Shown: positions 49,734-57,368 of the stretch, in pieces
Layout: each line of letters opens with the position of its first letter
Numbering within the stretch: position 1 is the first letter of the stretch
From: a virus
Direction: 5' to 3' (one strand)
Length of the DNA stretch: 64,000 nucleotides
IMG/VR virus record: IMGVR_UViG_3300027754_000003
Span: 1-64,000 of that record
Program-made: the position numbers and the translations under genes
Notes under the pieces: generated by a model
Databases searched by the model: none
What the model was told of the DNA's origin: nothing
The model's input: only the letters and a program-made list of their open reading frames with translations

Positions 49734-50812
49734 AACTCCAGTATCCTTTCCATCACTTCGTTCCAATCAAAGCCACGTTTTTCCATTGAAAATTGTTCCC
49801 TAACTACTTCGTAGTTTACCATTGCCTCATCTTTACGCATATTTGGGTCAAGTAGTTCCTTTAGGTGGTACTTCCATTCATCTGGGCTTTTGGCAATACG
49901 ACCTGCCCCAGCATCTGCAAGATACTGATATTCAGGTGAATACGAAGCAATAAAAGGAACACCAGCAGCGACATACTCAAGACCTTTGATAAAAGACTTT
50001 GCGTGGTTGAACTCAACATTGTTTAGGGGAACTAAACCAATGTCTATAGGTGGAAACAACCTAGGGTAATCAAGTATTGGAGCCATCGGCATAGTTGTTG
50101 ATTTCTGTCGGTAATGCCCAAGTTGTGAATACGCAAAAGGAGCATTTTCTGTGTGACCAGAATGATGAAAAGTTAAATTATGTTGTTTTAAAAACTTAGG
50201 AACGTGTGGATTAAGGCTTTCTAAGTCACTAGACCGCCAAGGTGTCGCACCAACCCAACCAACAACAGGCAATCGTTTTGCTTTATCCTTACGCATCTTC
50301 CAACGATAAATATCTATACCGTTGCGAACTAGAAACACATTCTTTCTCTTCTTTGAGTAGAAGTCGTACAAGAATGGAGTAGAAGTAATTACTGCATCGG
50401 CTTCGTCAATCATATGAAAGTAGTGGTCACGATTATTTTCTGGATTTAATTTTGGGTCTGTAGCCGCATACGCACGATTAGTTGGTTCAAGACCTTCAAA
50501 GAAATCGTCAATATCTACAACAATTTTTTGTCCCATTTTCTTTGCTATTTTTACCATGTCGGTAATTTCTTTACGCATTACCAACTTGAATACAAGAATT
50601 TCCCAACCGTGAACGGCTTTATCGTTAGCAACAATTAGCCCGTAGCCGTGTTCTTCGTGCCAGCGTGGGAAACCCATACCAACTCGCCAGCCAAACTTCT
50701 CTAACTCTTTCATAGGGAGAAAACAGCGATACCACGCACAACCGTTTGGTTGTAGTGGTTTTGTTCCGTGCGCCCAGTCGTATGTCAAAAAACCAATCGT
50801 TTTGTTACCCAT
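49730..50812 (-). CDS. GT-B glycosyltransferase (GT4-like)
   Basis: The 360-residue product reads as a two-Rossmann-domain GT-B enzyme: an N-terminal acceptor part with GCAWYRCFLPMKEL, and a C-terminal donor part with LPVVGWVGATPWRSSDLESL, then IDIGLVPLNNVEFNHAKSFI and KGLEYVAAGVPFIAS, the Glu-containing GPGTE-like region. It transfers a sugar to a glycan or protein acceptor. Starts after a small membrane-protein gene, ATG with AGAGG. Confidence 0.8.
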   Translation of the reverse strand: MGNKTIGFLTYDWAHGTKPLQPNGCAWYRCFLPMKELEKFGWRVGMGFPRWHEEHGYGLIVANDKAVHGWEILVFKLVMRKEITDMVKIAKKMGQKIVVDIDDFFEGLEPTNRAYAATDPKLNPENNRDHYFHMIDEADAVITSTPFLYDFYSKKRKNVFLVRNGIDIYRWKMRKDKAKRLPVVGWVGATPWRSSDLESLNPHVPKFLKQHNLTFHHSGHTENAPFAYSQLGHYRQKSTTMPMAPILDYPRLFPPIDIGLVPLNNVEFNHAKSFIKGLEYVAAGVPFIASYSPEYQYLADAGAGRIAKSPDEWKYHLKELLDPNMRKDEAMVNYEVVREQFSMEKRGFDWNEVMERILEL

Positions 50813-50818
50813 GAACCT

Positions 50819-50995
50819 CTACTCTTCGTCTGTGTCACTACCCTTTCCAGCAACAGCAACGAAGTGTACAACAAGTCCAGCCACAGTAATCCACACGCCC
50901 CAGGTCAGGGTTTTCCCAGACAGGGTAATAAGAACCATGCCTGTTCCAGCCAATGTCCAAACTAGTCCATGCACTTCCTCAAAAAGTCTTTTCAC
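50819..50995 (-). CDS. small membrane protein, 58 aa (GTG start)
   Basis: A frame from GTG at 50995, with AAGGAG four bases upstream, to TAG at 50819 gives a two-segment membrane protein: LVWTLAGTGMVLITLSG and WGVWITVAGLVVHFVAVA, with a charged end GKGSDTDEE. It ends six bases before the GT-B gene ATG. Possibly an anchor or partner for the glycosyltransferase. Confidence 0.65.
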   Translation of the reverse strand: MKRLFEEVHGLVWTLAGTGMVLITLSGKTLTWGVWITVAGLVVHFVAVAGKGSDTDEE

Positions 50996-51042
50996 AATTC
51001 TCCTTAGTTAGGGTCGTTTTGCCTATTTACGCTTGTCTACGG

Positions 51043-51056
51043 GCCTCCTAGGAGGC
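51043..51056 (-). terminator. perfect palindrome after the large secreted-protein gene
   Basis: GCCTCCTAGGAGGC is a perfect 14-bp palindrome, 18 bases after the stop on the minus strand. As an RNA it can form a 6-bp G+C-rich stem with minimal loop. Terminator function is plausible but there is no U-run. Confidence 0.45.
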
Positions 51057-51074
51057 TCTACGTGGCTTGTGGGC

Positions 51075-52649
51075 TTATCGTCTACGTCTAGATACGACTG
51101 GTGCAGGCAGTATAAATGATACCGTAGTGGCGGCTACCACGACACGGCGTACCCCTACAGATACAGTAGAATCCGTAGGAACGTAATTATCAAAGCCACC
51201 TTCAAAGACGTTAATTTCTTCTTCAAAGGCTTCTTTTACCTCTGTTGGCGCATTTTGTACAGCATCAACGATTGCTTGTGCTTGTTCTTCAGTTAACTCG
51301 CCAGTGTCTACTGTGGCGAAAATCTCAGTTGCTTGGTCAGCAGTTATGTTTTCCAGAACGGCTGCGCTCGTAGCAAGTTGTGTTGCTTGGTCGCTAGAAA
51401 TGTCTGTAGACAAAATGGTATCCACAACGTCTTGAACTTGCTCTTGGGTAATGTTGTCTGACTCCAAGATATTTAAAACCTCATCCAGAACCTCTGCGGT
51501 TATCTCAGTAAGGGTATCCAAGTTCTCAACCACGGCATCAACAATCTCTTGAACTTGCTCTTCTGTAATGTTGTCTGAGTTCAAAGCATCTACAACCTCG
51601 GACAAAATCTCTGGCGTAATTTCTGTAATGTTGGTCAGTTCTTCAACTACCGCATCTACTTCTTCTGCGGTAATTACGTTATCAACGACAGTATCTTCAG
51701 GGATAATTTCTTCAGGTGTAGTTGTGGTTGTGGTTTCTTCCTCAGTAGTATCAGGGTATGGTTCAGTTGTTGTTGTATCTGGCTCAATGGTCGTGGGCTC
51801 TGGCTCAGTTGTCGTGGTTGTTTCTTCGGGAAGCATCTCCTCTGGCGTGGGTTCCTCTACTACTGTCGTTGTGGTGCCTGTCGGTACTTCTACGACCTCT
51901 TCGGGAACGGCAGGGGCGATAGATGTTGTTGTGGTGCTTACTGGCATCTCCGTTGTCGTGGTACTTGGTTCTGGGACTGTTGTGGAAGTTGAAGAAGTCG
52001 TTGTCGTCTGAGGCTCAGTCGTAGATGTTGACGTTTCTAACGGCAGTGTCGTGGTCGTGCTTGATACTGTTGATGTTGTTTGGGGTACGGAAGAAGAAGT
52101 AGATGTTGTTGTAGAACTAGTGGTTGTTGTAGTTGTAGAACTAGTGGTTGTTGATTCAACAAGACCATTCCATAAAGACAAATTGCTAATTGTAAGATGC
52201 CCAGGTTGGCAGCAAGTATCTATTGAGTACTGGCGGAATGTGAACATATCACCTTCATTAACAGGTATAGATTTGGTTCCTGTTGCATTGTTCTGTTGTG
52301 TAAGCAAGGTGTACACGCCGTTAACCGCATACTGGGGTGGGTCATACACCCAACCATCATTGGTTTGATACGCCCACGTAAAATCAACTGTGTTCACATC
52401 GGCAGGGATTGTGGTTTCAATTTTGACCCAATGTGCTCCGCCACAAGGAGAACCTTGTGGTGCTAGTTGGTTATCAGGACCGTGCAAGGTAATACTGCTA
52501 CCAGAAACTTCAATGTACCCACCACAGTTTTGAGATTGACTGTATGTCCAGTTTCCAAGAGCATCTGCCTTAACAGAAGTAACTGGTGCAAACCAAGCCA
52601 GAAGCGCTACAGGGAGGTAAAACCAAAATCCTTTGCGTAGTTTAGGCAC
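51075..52649 (-). CDS. large secreted Thr/Ser-rich repeat protein with C-terminal membrane anchor
   Basis: The GTG-started product (524 aa) has a signal peptide (MPKLRKGFWFYLPVALLAWF, cleavage near ADA), a Cys-containing beta-rich domain (about 35-165), a long Thr/Ser/Glu/Pro-rich stalk (165-330) with runs of T and TTT words, and a C-terminal region (330-490) of degenerate helical repeats (ITEEQVQEIVDAV type). The end VVVAATTVSFILPAPVVSRR is a hydrophobic segment with an Arg cluster, like a cell-surface anchor. This is a host-like surface protein; it may mark the infected cell or be a virion adhesin. TATAAT precedes it. Confidence 0.7.
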   Translation of the reverse strand: MPKLRKGFWFYLPVALLAWFAPVTSVKADALGNWTYSQSQNCGGYIEVSGSSITLHGPDNQLAPQGSPCGGAHWVKIETTIPADVNTVDFTWAYQTNDGWVYDPPQYAVNGVYTLLTQQNNATGTKSIPVNEGDMFTFRQYSIDTCCQPGHLTISNLSLWNGLVESTTTSSTTTTTTSSTTTSTSSSVPQTTSTVSSTTTTLPLETSTSTTEPQTTTTSSTSTTVPEPSTTTTEMPVSTTTTSIAPAVPEEVVEVPTGTTTTVVEEPTPEEMLPEETTTTTEPEPTTIEPDTTTTEPYPDTTEEETTTTTTPEEIIPEDTVVDNVITAEEVDAVVEELTNITEITPEILSEVVDALNSDNITEEQVQEIVDAVVENLDTLTEITAEVLDEVLNILESDNITQEQVQDVVDTILSTDISSDQATQLATSAAVLENITADQATEIFATVDTGELTEEQAQAIVDAVQNAPTEVKEAFEEEINVFEGGFDNYVPTDSTVSVGVRRVVVAATTVSFILPAPVVSRRRR

Positions 52650-52654
52650 GACCC

Positions 52655-52660
52655 ATTATA
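52655..52660 (-). promoter_or_regulatory. TATAAT -10 box ahead of the secreted protein gene
   Basis: On the minus strand TATAAT is followed by five bases (GGGTC) and the GTG start, so transcription would begin at or next to the start codon. There is no ribosome site and no good -35. Confidence 0.5.
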
Positions 52661-52664
52661 GCCG

Positions 52665-52973
52665 TTAGGTGAGATTTTGAATTTGCCTTTGGTGGTCTGG
52701 CAATGCTTGATGTACAAAAGTGCCGTAAGCACTGATTGCTTGTAAGTACGCATACACACGTTGGTAGTTGTAGTAAATATTATGTTCTAGTGCGTCAACT
52801 ACTTCTGCCAAAACTTCTTTTGTTGTTTGAAGGATGTGCTCTTTCATTACATCAACAAATTCTGGGTGTTCCTCCACCAACTCAAAAAGGTCTGGAAAAT
52901 CTTGAAGTGTGTAAACGGAATTATTATAAGTAATGACAGGACCAATATTGCTTACATTAATTTTAAAAGACAT
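52665..52973 (-). CDS. hypothetical protein, 102 aa
   Basis: The protein is acidic and helical, with VEEHPEFVDVMKEHILQTTK and a C-terminal Tyr-rich IYYNYQRVYAYLQAIS. No family is recognised. Starts six bases after the zinc-ribbon gene region and ends just before the TATAAT box of the secreted protein gene. Confidence 0.55.
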   Translation of the reverse strand: MSFKINVSNIGPVITYNNSVYTLQDFPDLFELVEEHPEFVDVMKEHILQTTKEVLAEVVDALEHNIYYNYQRVYAYLQAISAYGTFVHQALPDHQRQIQNLT

Positions 52974-52976
52974 GTT

Positions 52977-53126
52977 CTACCACTTTCCAATTGGGCATGT
53001 TTGTGATTCAAGCCTAGTCTTTATTTTCATAAAGCAACCACATTCTTTACATTGAAATGTTGGTTTAAAAAGACGATCACAATTTCTACAGATTTCTAAA
53101 CGCTTTTTTGTTAGTTCTTCGCTCAT
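52977..53126 (-). CDS. small zinc-ribbon protein, 49 aa
   Basis: Frame from ATG (53126, overlapping the TGA of the 361-aa gene as ATGA) to TAG. Cys13-x-x-Cys16 and Cys26-x-x-Cys29-x-Cys31 with a further Cys44 form a zinc-binding unit of the kind seen in small phage and bacterial ribbon proteins (KPTFQCKECGCFMKIKTRL). It may bind nucleic acid or act as a chaperone for the neighbouring fibre. Confidence 0.7.
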   Translation of the reverse strand: MSEELTKKRLEICRNCDRLFKPTFQCKECGCFMKIKTRLESQTCPIGKW

Positions 53127-54208
53127 GCAGGCCAGTATACAACCGTTTCTACGGTTGTTGCTTGCGTACCAGAGGCTACAGGGGCAACAATAATTCCATG
53201 TCTTGTAGTTCTAGTCGGGCTGGCTGGAGTGGTTTGTATTTGGGCTACTGTTCCGCCAGCGCTCGTTTGTGCTGTTGCGGTTATTTGTCCAGCATCATTG
53301 GTTGCTACGTTCATATAGGAAACACCAATACTATTATCAGTGGTTGCCCCAAACCCTGAAGTGGCTACTTGTGAAACCACACCATTTTCCATTTTAATCA
53401 GTTTGATTGATGTGGTGTAATACGTAGTGGCGTTGTAAGTGTTTCCACCACCAGTAGCAGTACCCACACATGTTTGTTCAACATACTCTCCGCCTGTTTC
53501 TGAGTGCCACGCTAACGATGTTGGTGGAATGAGGGGGCAAGCGGTATACCCTGAGTAACATTTATTTCCTACAAGACCACCACCAGGTCCACAAGGTCCT
53601 GGGCATCGTGCTTCACAAGTTAAACCTGAAGGTGAACCATAGTAAACGGCGTTACCTTTGAACGTGGTGTAATAACAACAACCGTTAGTGCCAAGTAAAT
53701 ACCCAGTTTGTGCGCCGCAGTAATAACCGCCTGCGTCATATCCACCACATATGAATACCCCAATATATTGAGTTCTGTCTGGTCCACAAGTACCACCAAC
53801 GATTGGTGTGGTGTAACTACAGTCGTAGTTGTAGTTATACGAATACGGTGTTACGTAGCAAGTCCCATCCCCGTTATTAACGTCACCAGCACTACACCCA
53901 AATGAAGATGTTTTTTCGGAAACTACTGCCCACCAGTTTTCTGAGTCTTTTACCCAAAAAGCAACACCCCATCCACCTGCTAATTCTCCGTAGTCAGCCC
54001 TAATACTTACATTCTTTGTGTTTGCGTTAAACGTAGTAAGTGGGTATGTATTAGCGGCTGAATACGTAGCGGCTTTATTAGATTGAATGCTCCAAGAGCC
54101 TCTGATATTTGACCACTTTGAAGGCAACGAGGAGCCGTTAGAACCTACAAACGCATCCGCAAATGTTGGGAGAATGCCAGATGTGGAGGCAACAATGCCA
54201 GTAATCAT
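53123..54208 (-). CDS. Cys-rich tail fibre/adhesin-like protein, 361 aa
   Basis: Residues about 15-110 look like a LamG/concanavalin-like beta sandwich (ADAFVGSNGSSLPSKWSNIR, then WGVAFWVKDSENWWAVVSE). Residues 110-235 are Cys-, Gly- and Tyr-rich with more than a dozen cysteines in pairs, and the C-terminal 120 residues are Thr-rich beta. Such a layout suits an extracellular receptor-binding or decoration protein with disulphides formed outside the cell. Neighbours are small tail-type proteins. Confidence 0.65.
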   Translation of the reverse strand: MITGIVASTSGILPTFADAFVGSNGSSLPSKWSNIRGSWSIQSNKAATYSAANTYPLTTFNANTKNVSIRADYGELAGGWGVAFWVKDSENWWAVVSEKTSSFGCSAGDVNNGDGTCYVTPYSYNYNYDCSYTTPIVGGTCGPDRTQYIGVFICGGYDAGGYYCGAQTGYLLGTNGCCYYTTFKGNAVYYGSPSGLTCEARCPGPCGPGGGLVGNKCYSGYTACPLIPPTSLAWHSETGGEYVEQTCVGTATGGGNTYNATTYYTTSIKLIKMENGVVSQVATSGFGATTDNSIGVSYMNVATNDAGQITATAQTSAGGTVAQIQTTPASPTRTTRHGIIVAPVASGTQATTVETVVYWPA

Positions 54209-54211
54209 GGA

Positions 54212-54568
54212 TTAACTCGTGATGTTTCCGATAAGGACCCATGTGTTGGCTGCGGTCTTAATCAAAGTAGCGGCTGCGTACTGACCGTTTAGTTTATATT
54301 TGTTGCTCTCCGCAAAAAGCGTGGCGTTGCCAGCAGAAACTGTCACTACGTTTGCCGCCGAGCCAGTCTGTAGAATATCTACACGGTCACCAATGCCAAA
54401 GTTTGCTTCACTATCGTTAGGTACAGAAATTGTCCACGCACCCGTAATTAATAGAATCTTTCCCAAGTCATTAAGAGTAAGAACTCTAGTCCCTGTGAAA
54501 TCCTCAACTTGTGAGTTAAACCCAACCAAGTTCCTACTAGCGGTGTTTTCAGAAAGGCGAGAAATCAC
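54212..54568 (-). CDS. tail fibre-type structural protein, 118 aa (GTG start)
   Basis: GTG overlaps the upstream stop as GTGA. The protein is beta-rich, with NDLGKILLITGAWTISVP, GDRVDILQTGSAANVVTVSA and an end LIKTAANTWVLIGNITS, a pattern common in phage tail-fibre domains that form beta strands with NTWVLIG endings. It likely assembles with its 361-aa neighbour. Confidence 0.65.
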   Translation of the reverse strand: MISRLSENTASRNLVGFNSQVEDFTGTRVLTLNDLGKILLITGAWTISVPNDSEANFGIGDRVDILQTGSAANVVTVSAGNATLFAESNKYKLNGQYAAATLIKTAANTWVLIGNITS

Positions 54569-54894
54569 GAAATTTCTGCCCCGAACAACGAGAACGAAAG
54601 GTTGGCGCTTGACGCATAGACAGTCACTACGTCAGTAGTTGCCAATGTCAAACCAACACTCAAAGTGACGGTGTCTTTTGCCAAGATGTTGGCATCATAA
54701 ATCATGTAGTGCTGGTTAGCAATAGTTGCACCAACAGGGCGTACAGCCACACGATAGGTGGCTGCCGTTGTTCCACGGTTACACACGGACAGCGTTGAAG
54801 CCACTACTGATTTCCCAGCACCTACGGTGAGAAGGTCGGTATTGGTAGTCGCTGATGGTGCTGATTGGGCAAGAACTTTATATGCTTGGGCCAC
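54565..54894 (-). CDS. tail-type structural protein, 109 aa (GTG start)
   Basis: The protein is beta-rich and Thr/Ala/Val-rich, with SVCNRGTTAATYRVAVRPVG and a final FSLFGAEIS. Its arrangement of strands resembles that of the 120-aa protein at the right edge of the window (CNTTGSAVTVTLV), suggesting paralogy. AGGAG lies five bases before GTG. Confidence 0.65.
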   Translation of the reverse strand: MAQAYKVLAQSAPSATTNTDLLTVGAGKSVVASTLSVCNRGTTAATYRVAVRPVGATIANQHYMIYDANILAKDTVTLSVGLTLATTDVVTVYASSANLSFSLFGAEIS

Positions 54895-54940
54895 GGGTGC
54901 TCCTTAGAAGTCTGTAATGACCCCCATTTTACCATCAATC

Positions 54941-55225
54941 TTATAAAAAGTGCTTGAGGATAGCCGTGGTTGCTAGAACCACCCAACAAAGATTGAACCA
55001 AATGATTGTTGGCATGGTCTTGATTGTTGATGTGACAATCAAAGCGATGCTTGACGCAAGAGCAAAAAGGTACATCCACCACCATTGTTTATCAAAGATA
55101 AGACCTGGAACAATGATTGAAATCTTGGTCATAAAAGCCCAAGCCTCAATAATGTTCACCTTTGTCCAATAATCTCGGTCACCCCAACGGCGTGTTACCT
55201 GCATAATTTCTGATGGTTTTAACAT
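54941..55225 (-). CDS. membrane protein, 94 aa
   Basis: After a basic N-terminal stretch (VTRRWGDRDYWTKVN) there are three hydrophobic segments: FMTKISIIVPGLIF, WWWMYLFALASSIALIV and IIWFNLCWVVLATTAIL. It is an integral membrane protein with no known family. It could be a holin of the late region or a superinfection factor. Location between fibre genes and the cupin gene gives no further clue. Confidence 0.6.
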   Translation of the reverse strand: MLKPSEIMQVTRRWGDRDYWTKVNIIEAWAFMTKISIIVPGLIFDKQWWWMYLFALASSIALIVTSTIKTMPTIIWFNLCWVVLATTAILKHFL

Positions 55226-55234
55226 GGCTTTATC

Positions 55235-55639
55235 CTACTTGCTCATTGACAATCCTGCTCTAGGGGTCAGGGAAATAACCTCATGGTTTACTGTTGCTGG
55301 GACATAGATAAGGTCCCCAGGTTCTAGCGTGTAATCACCATAATCCGTAATCCATTTTGTTGAACCCTGGCATTGCCAAAAATAAACATCTTCCGTATCG
55401 TTATGTTTACCGAATCCGTGGTTTCCTTTTGCCGTAGACACGTAAACATGAGCCACAGTTAAGCCTAGGGTTTCCAAAACCGCTTCTGCGGACTTCATGG
55501 TGTGTCCATCTACGGTTGTCGTAAAGCACCCCCCAATGCGGCGAAACGAACCACCAGATTCTTTTGACGCTTCAATATTTTCGTTTATCTCATCCCATGT
55601 TGGGGTAGGAAAATAAAACCCTTTTGTAAAGATCACCAT
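55235..55639 (-). CDS. cupin-type protein, possible Fe(II) oxygenase, 134 aa
   Basis: The product reads as a small double-stranded beta-helix: VAHVYVSTAKGNHGFGKHND supplies His79-x-Asp81, and NHEVISLTPRAGLS supplies His119, the usual three iron ligands. A Trp/Gly-rich strand WITDYGDYTLEPGDLIYVPA matches the cupin core. It resembles JmjC/cupin_4-type oxygenases in miniature. It is transcribed away from the YkgJ-like gene. Confidence 0.7.
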   Translation of the reverse strand: MVIFTKGFYFPTPTWDEINENIEASKESGGSFRRIGGCFTTTVDGHTMKSAEAVLETLGLTVAHVYVSTAKGNHGFGKHNDTEDVYFWQCQGSTKWITDYGDYTLEPGDLIYVPATVNHEVISLTPRAGLSMSK

Positions 55640-55645
55640 TTTCCC

Positions 55646-55661
55646 ATACTAGCGCTAGTAT
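55646..55661. promoter_or_regulatory. 16-bp perfect palindrome with two divergent -10 boxes
   Basis: ATACTAGCGCTAGTAT is a perfect palindrome in the 28-bp gap between two divergent genes. Reading outwards, each half ends in TAGTAT, and the spacing to the ATG on each side is exactly six bases (GGGAAA on the minus side, CTGGTC on the plus side). This suggests two leaderless -10 boxes fused into one symmetric operator. Functional meaning is inferred; the symmetry is directly visible. Confidence 0.65.
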
Positions 55662-55667
55662 CTGGTC

Positions 55668-56159
55668 ATGGACAAAAAAGAACCATTTCATGTAGTTGTG
55701 CGAGATAGAAGTTGCGGAACATGCACAAAATGTTGTGAGGGTTACCTAGCAGGGGAAATCCAGGGGATACCTTTCTACGAAGGAAAACCCTGTCATTTTG
55801 TGGACATTGGTTCTGGATGTTCTATTTATGAAGACAGACCAGAAGAACCTTGTAAGGCATTCAAGTGCTTATGGTTATCTGACCCAAACTACCCAGAATG
55901 GTTGAAACCAAATATTAGTAATGTCATGTTTGTTGACAGGTACATTGGTCCACATCCTTATGTTTTTGCTAAAGAGGCTGGCGGGAAAATGGATGCCAGG
56001 ACATTATCTTGGGCAATAAACTACATGTCATTCAATAAGTTTAATTTTGCTTGGCAATATGACGGTGGGTGGAACGCAATAGGTACTGACGAGTTTGTTA
56101 AAGCCTATTTTGAAAATGAGCGATATTATGCCCCAAACGGAAAAGTTGAGAATCGCTAG
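55668..56159 (+). CDS. YkgJ-family Cys-rich metal cluster protein (only plus-strand gene)
   Basis: The 163-residue product has the YkgJ/Fe-S or zinc cluster motif with eight Cys: Cys16, 19, 22, 23 (CGTCTKCC), Cys42, Cys51 and Cys62, Cys67 (PCKAFKC). YkgJ-type proteins are thought to bind iron or zinc and often stand near oxygenase or modification genes. It is the only gene I find on the plus strand. Its TAG overlaps the TAG of the convergent oxygenase gene through the palindrome CTAG. Confidence 0.8.
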   Translation: MDKKEPFHVVVRDRSCGTCTKCCEGYLAGEIQGIPFYEGKPCHFVDIGSGCSIYEDRPEEPCKAFKCLWLSDPNYPEWLKPNISNVMFVDRYIGPHPYVFAKEAGGKMDARTLSWAINYMSFNKFNFAWQYDGGWNAIGTDEFVKAYFENERYYAPNGKVENR

Positions 56160-56713
56160 ATTGTTAGTTCAAGGAAATCAAAATTAAAAGCAATTACTGT
56201 CTTTCTTTTCTTTGAGTTATTCACTGGGGAGCGATGTATCAGGGATGCTGGAAATAGCACAACGTCACCTTCGGATACGTTGAATCTTCTCACGATTGAC
56301 GTATCAAACGGTTCAACAAACTCCGTCACACATTCCTGGTCTGGGAGTTCTAAATAATAAATACCAGAAAAGTTTGAACCAGCGTGATTGTGCCAATGGT
56401 GGTAGTCGCCACTCTCATATTGTTGGAACCAAACACCACGCATTTCAAGTGTTTTATGCAGTATTGAATCTGGGAGACTAGCCATGAAACCATTAATGTA
56501 TTCACAAAACAGAGATGACCACGGTCTTTCCTCTTCCAGCAATGAGAAATCATATCTAGAGATTCGTTCTAAGTTATTAGATGGGTCTTTCTTTGATTCA
56601 AAGTCAGCAGACTCTATGAGGCTTAACATAACTGGTTTTAGAGAGTCATGGTTTGGCATTTTTCTAACCATGTATGAACCGTGATATTGGTGTTTTGTTA
56701 CAAAATCAGACAT
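56156..56713 (-). CDS. 2-oxoglutarate/Fe(II) oxygenase-like protein, 185 aa
   Basis: The DSBH core shows HHWHNHAGSNFSGIYYLEL (iron ligand His108 or His110), EGDVVLFPASLIHRSPVN (His160) and KRKTVIAFNF (Arg170, 2OG contact). This is the 2OG-FeII_Oxy family seen in phages and bacteria that hydroxylates proteins or small molecules. Start ATG with AGAGGAA. Its C-terminus overlaps the plus-strand YkgJ gene by four bases. Confidence 0.8.
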   Translation of the reverse strand: MSDFVTKHQYHGSYMVRKMPNHDSLKPVMLSLIESADFESKKDPSNNLERISRYDFSLLEEERPWSSLFCEYINGFMASLPDSILHKTLEMRGVWFQQYESGDYHHWHNHAGSNFSGIYYLELPDQECVTEFVEPFDTSIVRRFNVSEGDVVLFPASLIHRSPVNNSKKRKTVIAFNFDFLELTI

Positions 56714-56723
56714 TGTTCCTCTT

Positions 56724-57368
56724 TTACACGTATTTTTGGTAGGTATTCATTGACTTGTGTAAGTACTTTTTTATCATTTTATTTTCACGTTTTTTGTAAG
56801 CGGTATGGTATTCCTCTGTACGAAGTGGGCTTACCCCTGTATTATTAAAAAACCAATGATCTGGTTCAGCATAGTGTGCAATAAATACTTCTACATAATC
56901 GTTATAGTTTTCTTTAGGAAACTCTGGCCTCCAGTGTAACTGCTTTACACCATTATACAAAAGAGCATCCCTGTCCCCCCATGTATATTCTTTTCCGTTT
57001 ACGTACATAGGCCATGAGACAGTTGATTTGAGTTGTATATCAATTGTGTATGTGCAGGCATTGTCGTCTAGATGTGGTGGCAAATTTGGAACGCCGTACT
57101 GTGGAGAGTACCGAAACCATTTAAAATAAGATGGTAATGCTGTACTAGAAAAGTTATCAACAACAATTTTATTTAATGTTTCGTATATTTCAAAAGGTAA
57201 AGATTCTCCATCAACAAATGTTGCTCTTGGGTCTGCACTTTTTCTTCCAACTGCGTTATTAAAATGGTTCTTTTTTTGTGGATGTGTGTTGATGTACTCA
57301 AGTATCACGCTCTGTTGCTGTTCAGAGATGACGTTTTTTAAAACTTTTGGTTTTTTTACCCTTTTCAT
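56724..57368 (-). CDS. 2-oxoglutarate/Fe(II) oxygenase-like protein, 214 aa
   Basis: I place the start at the ATG at 57368, overlapping the TGA of the gene upstream; a GTG 7 codons earlier is the alternative. The core has NLPPHLDDNACTYTIDIQLK (His-x-Asp) and GVKQLHWRPEFPKEN (distal His), with VEVFIAHYAEPDHWFFN at the end. The C-terminal 30 residues are Lys-rich. Substrate unknown. It is one of four such genes in the island. Confidence 0.7.
   Translation of the reverse strand: MKRVKKPKVLKNVISEQQQSVILEYINTHPQKKNHFNNAVGRKSADPRATFVDGESLPFEIYETLNKIVVDNFSSTALPSYFKWFRYSPQYGVPNLPPHLDDNACTYTIDIQLKSTVSWPMYVNGKEYTWGDRDALLYNGVKQLHWRPEFPKENYNDYVEVFIAHYAEPDHWFFNNTGVSPLRTEEYHTAYKKRENKMIKKYLHKSMNTYQKYV

Noticed and set aside
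51568-52368. Plus-strand Val/Ser-rich open frames
   Set aside because: They are antisense readings of the Thr-rich stalk of the secreted protein gene.
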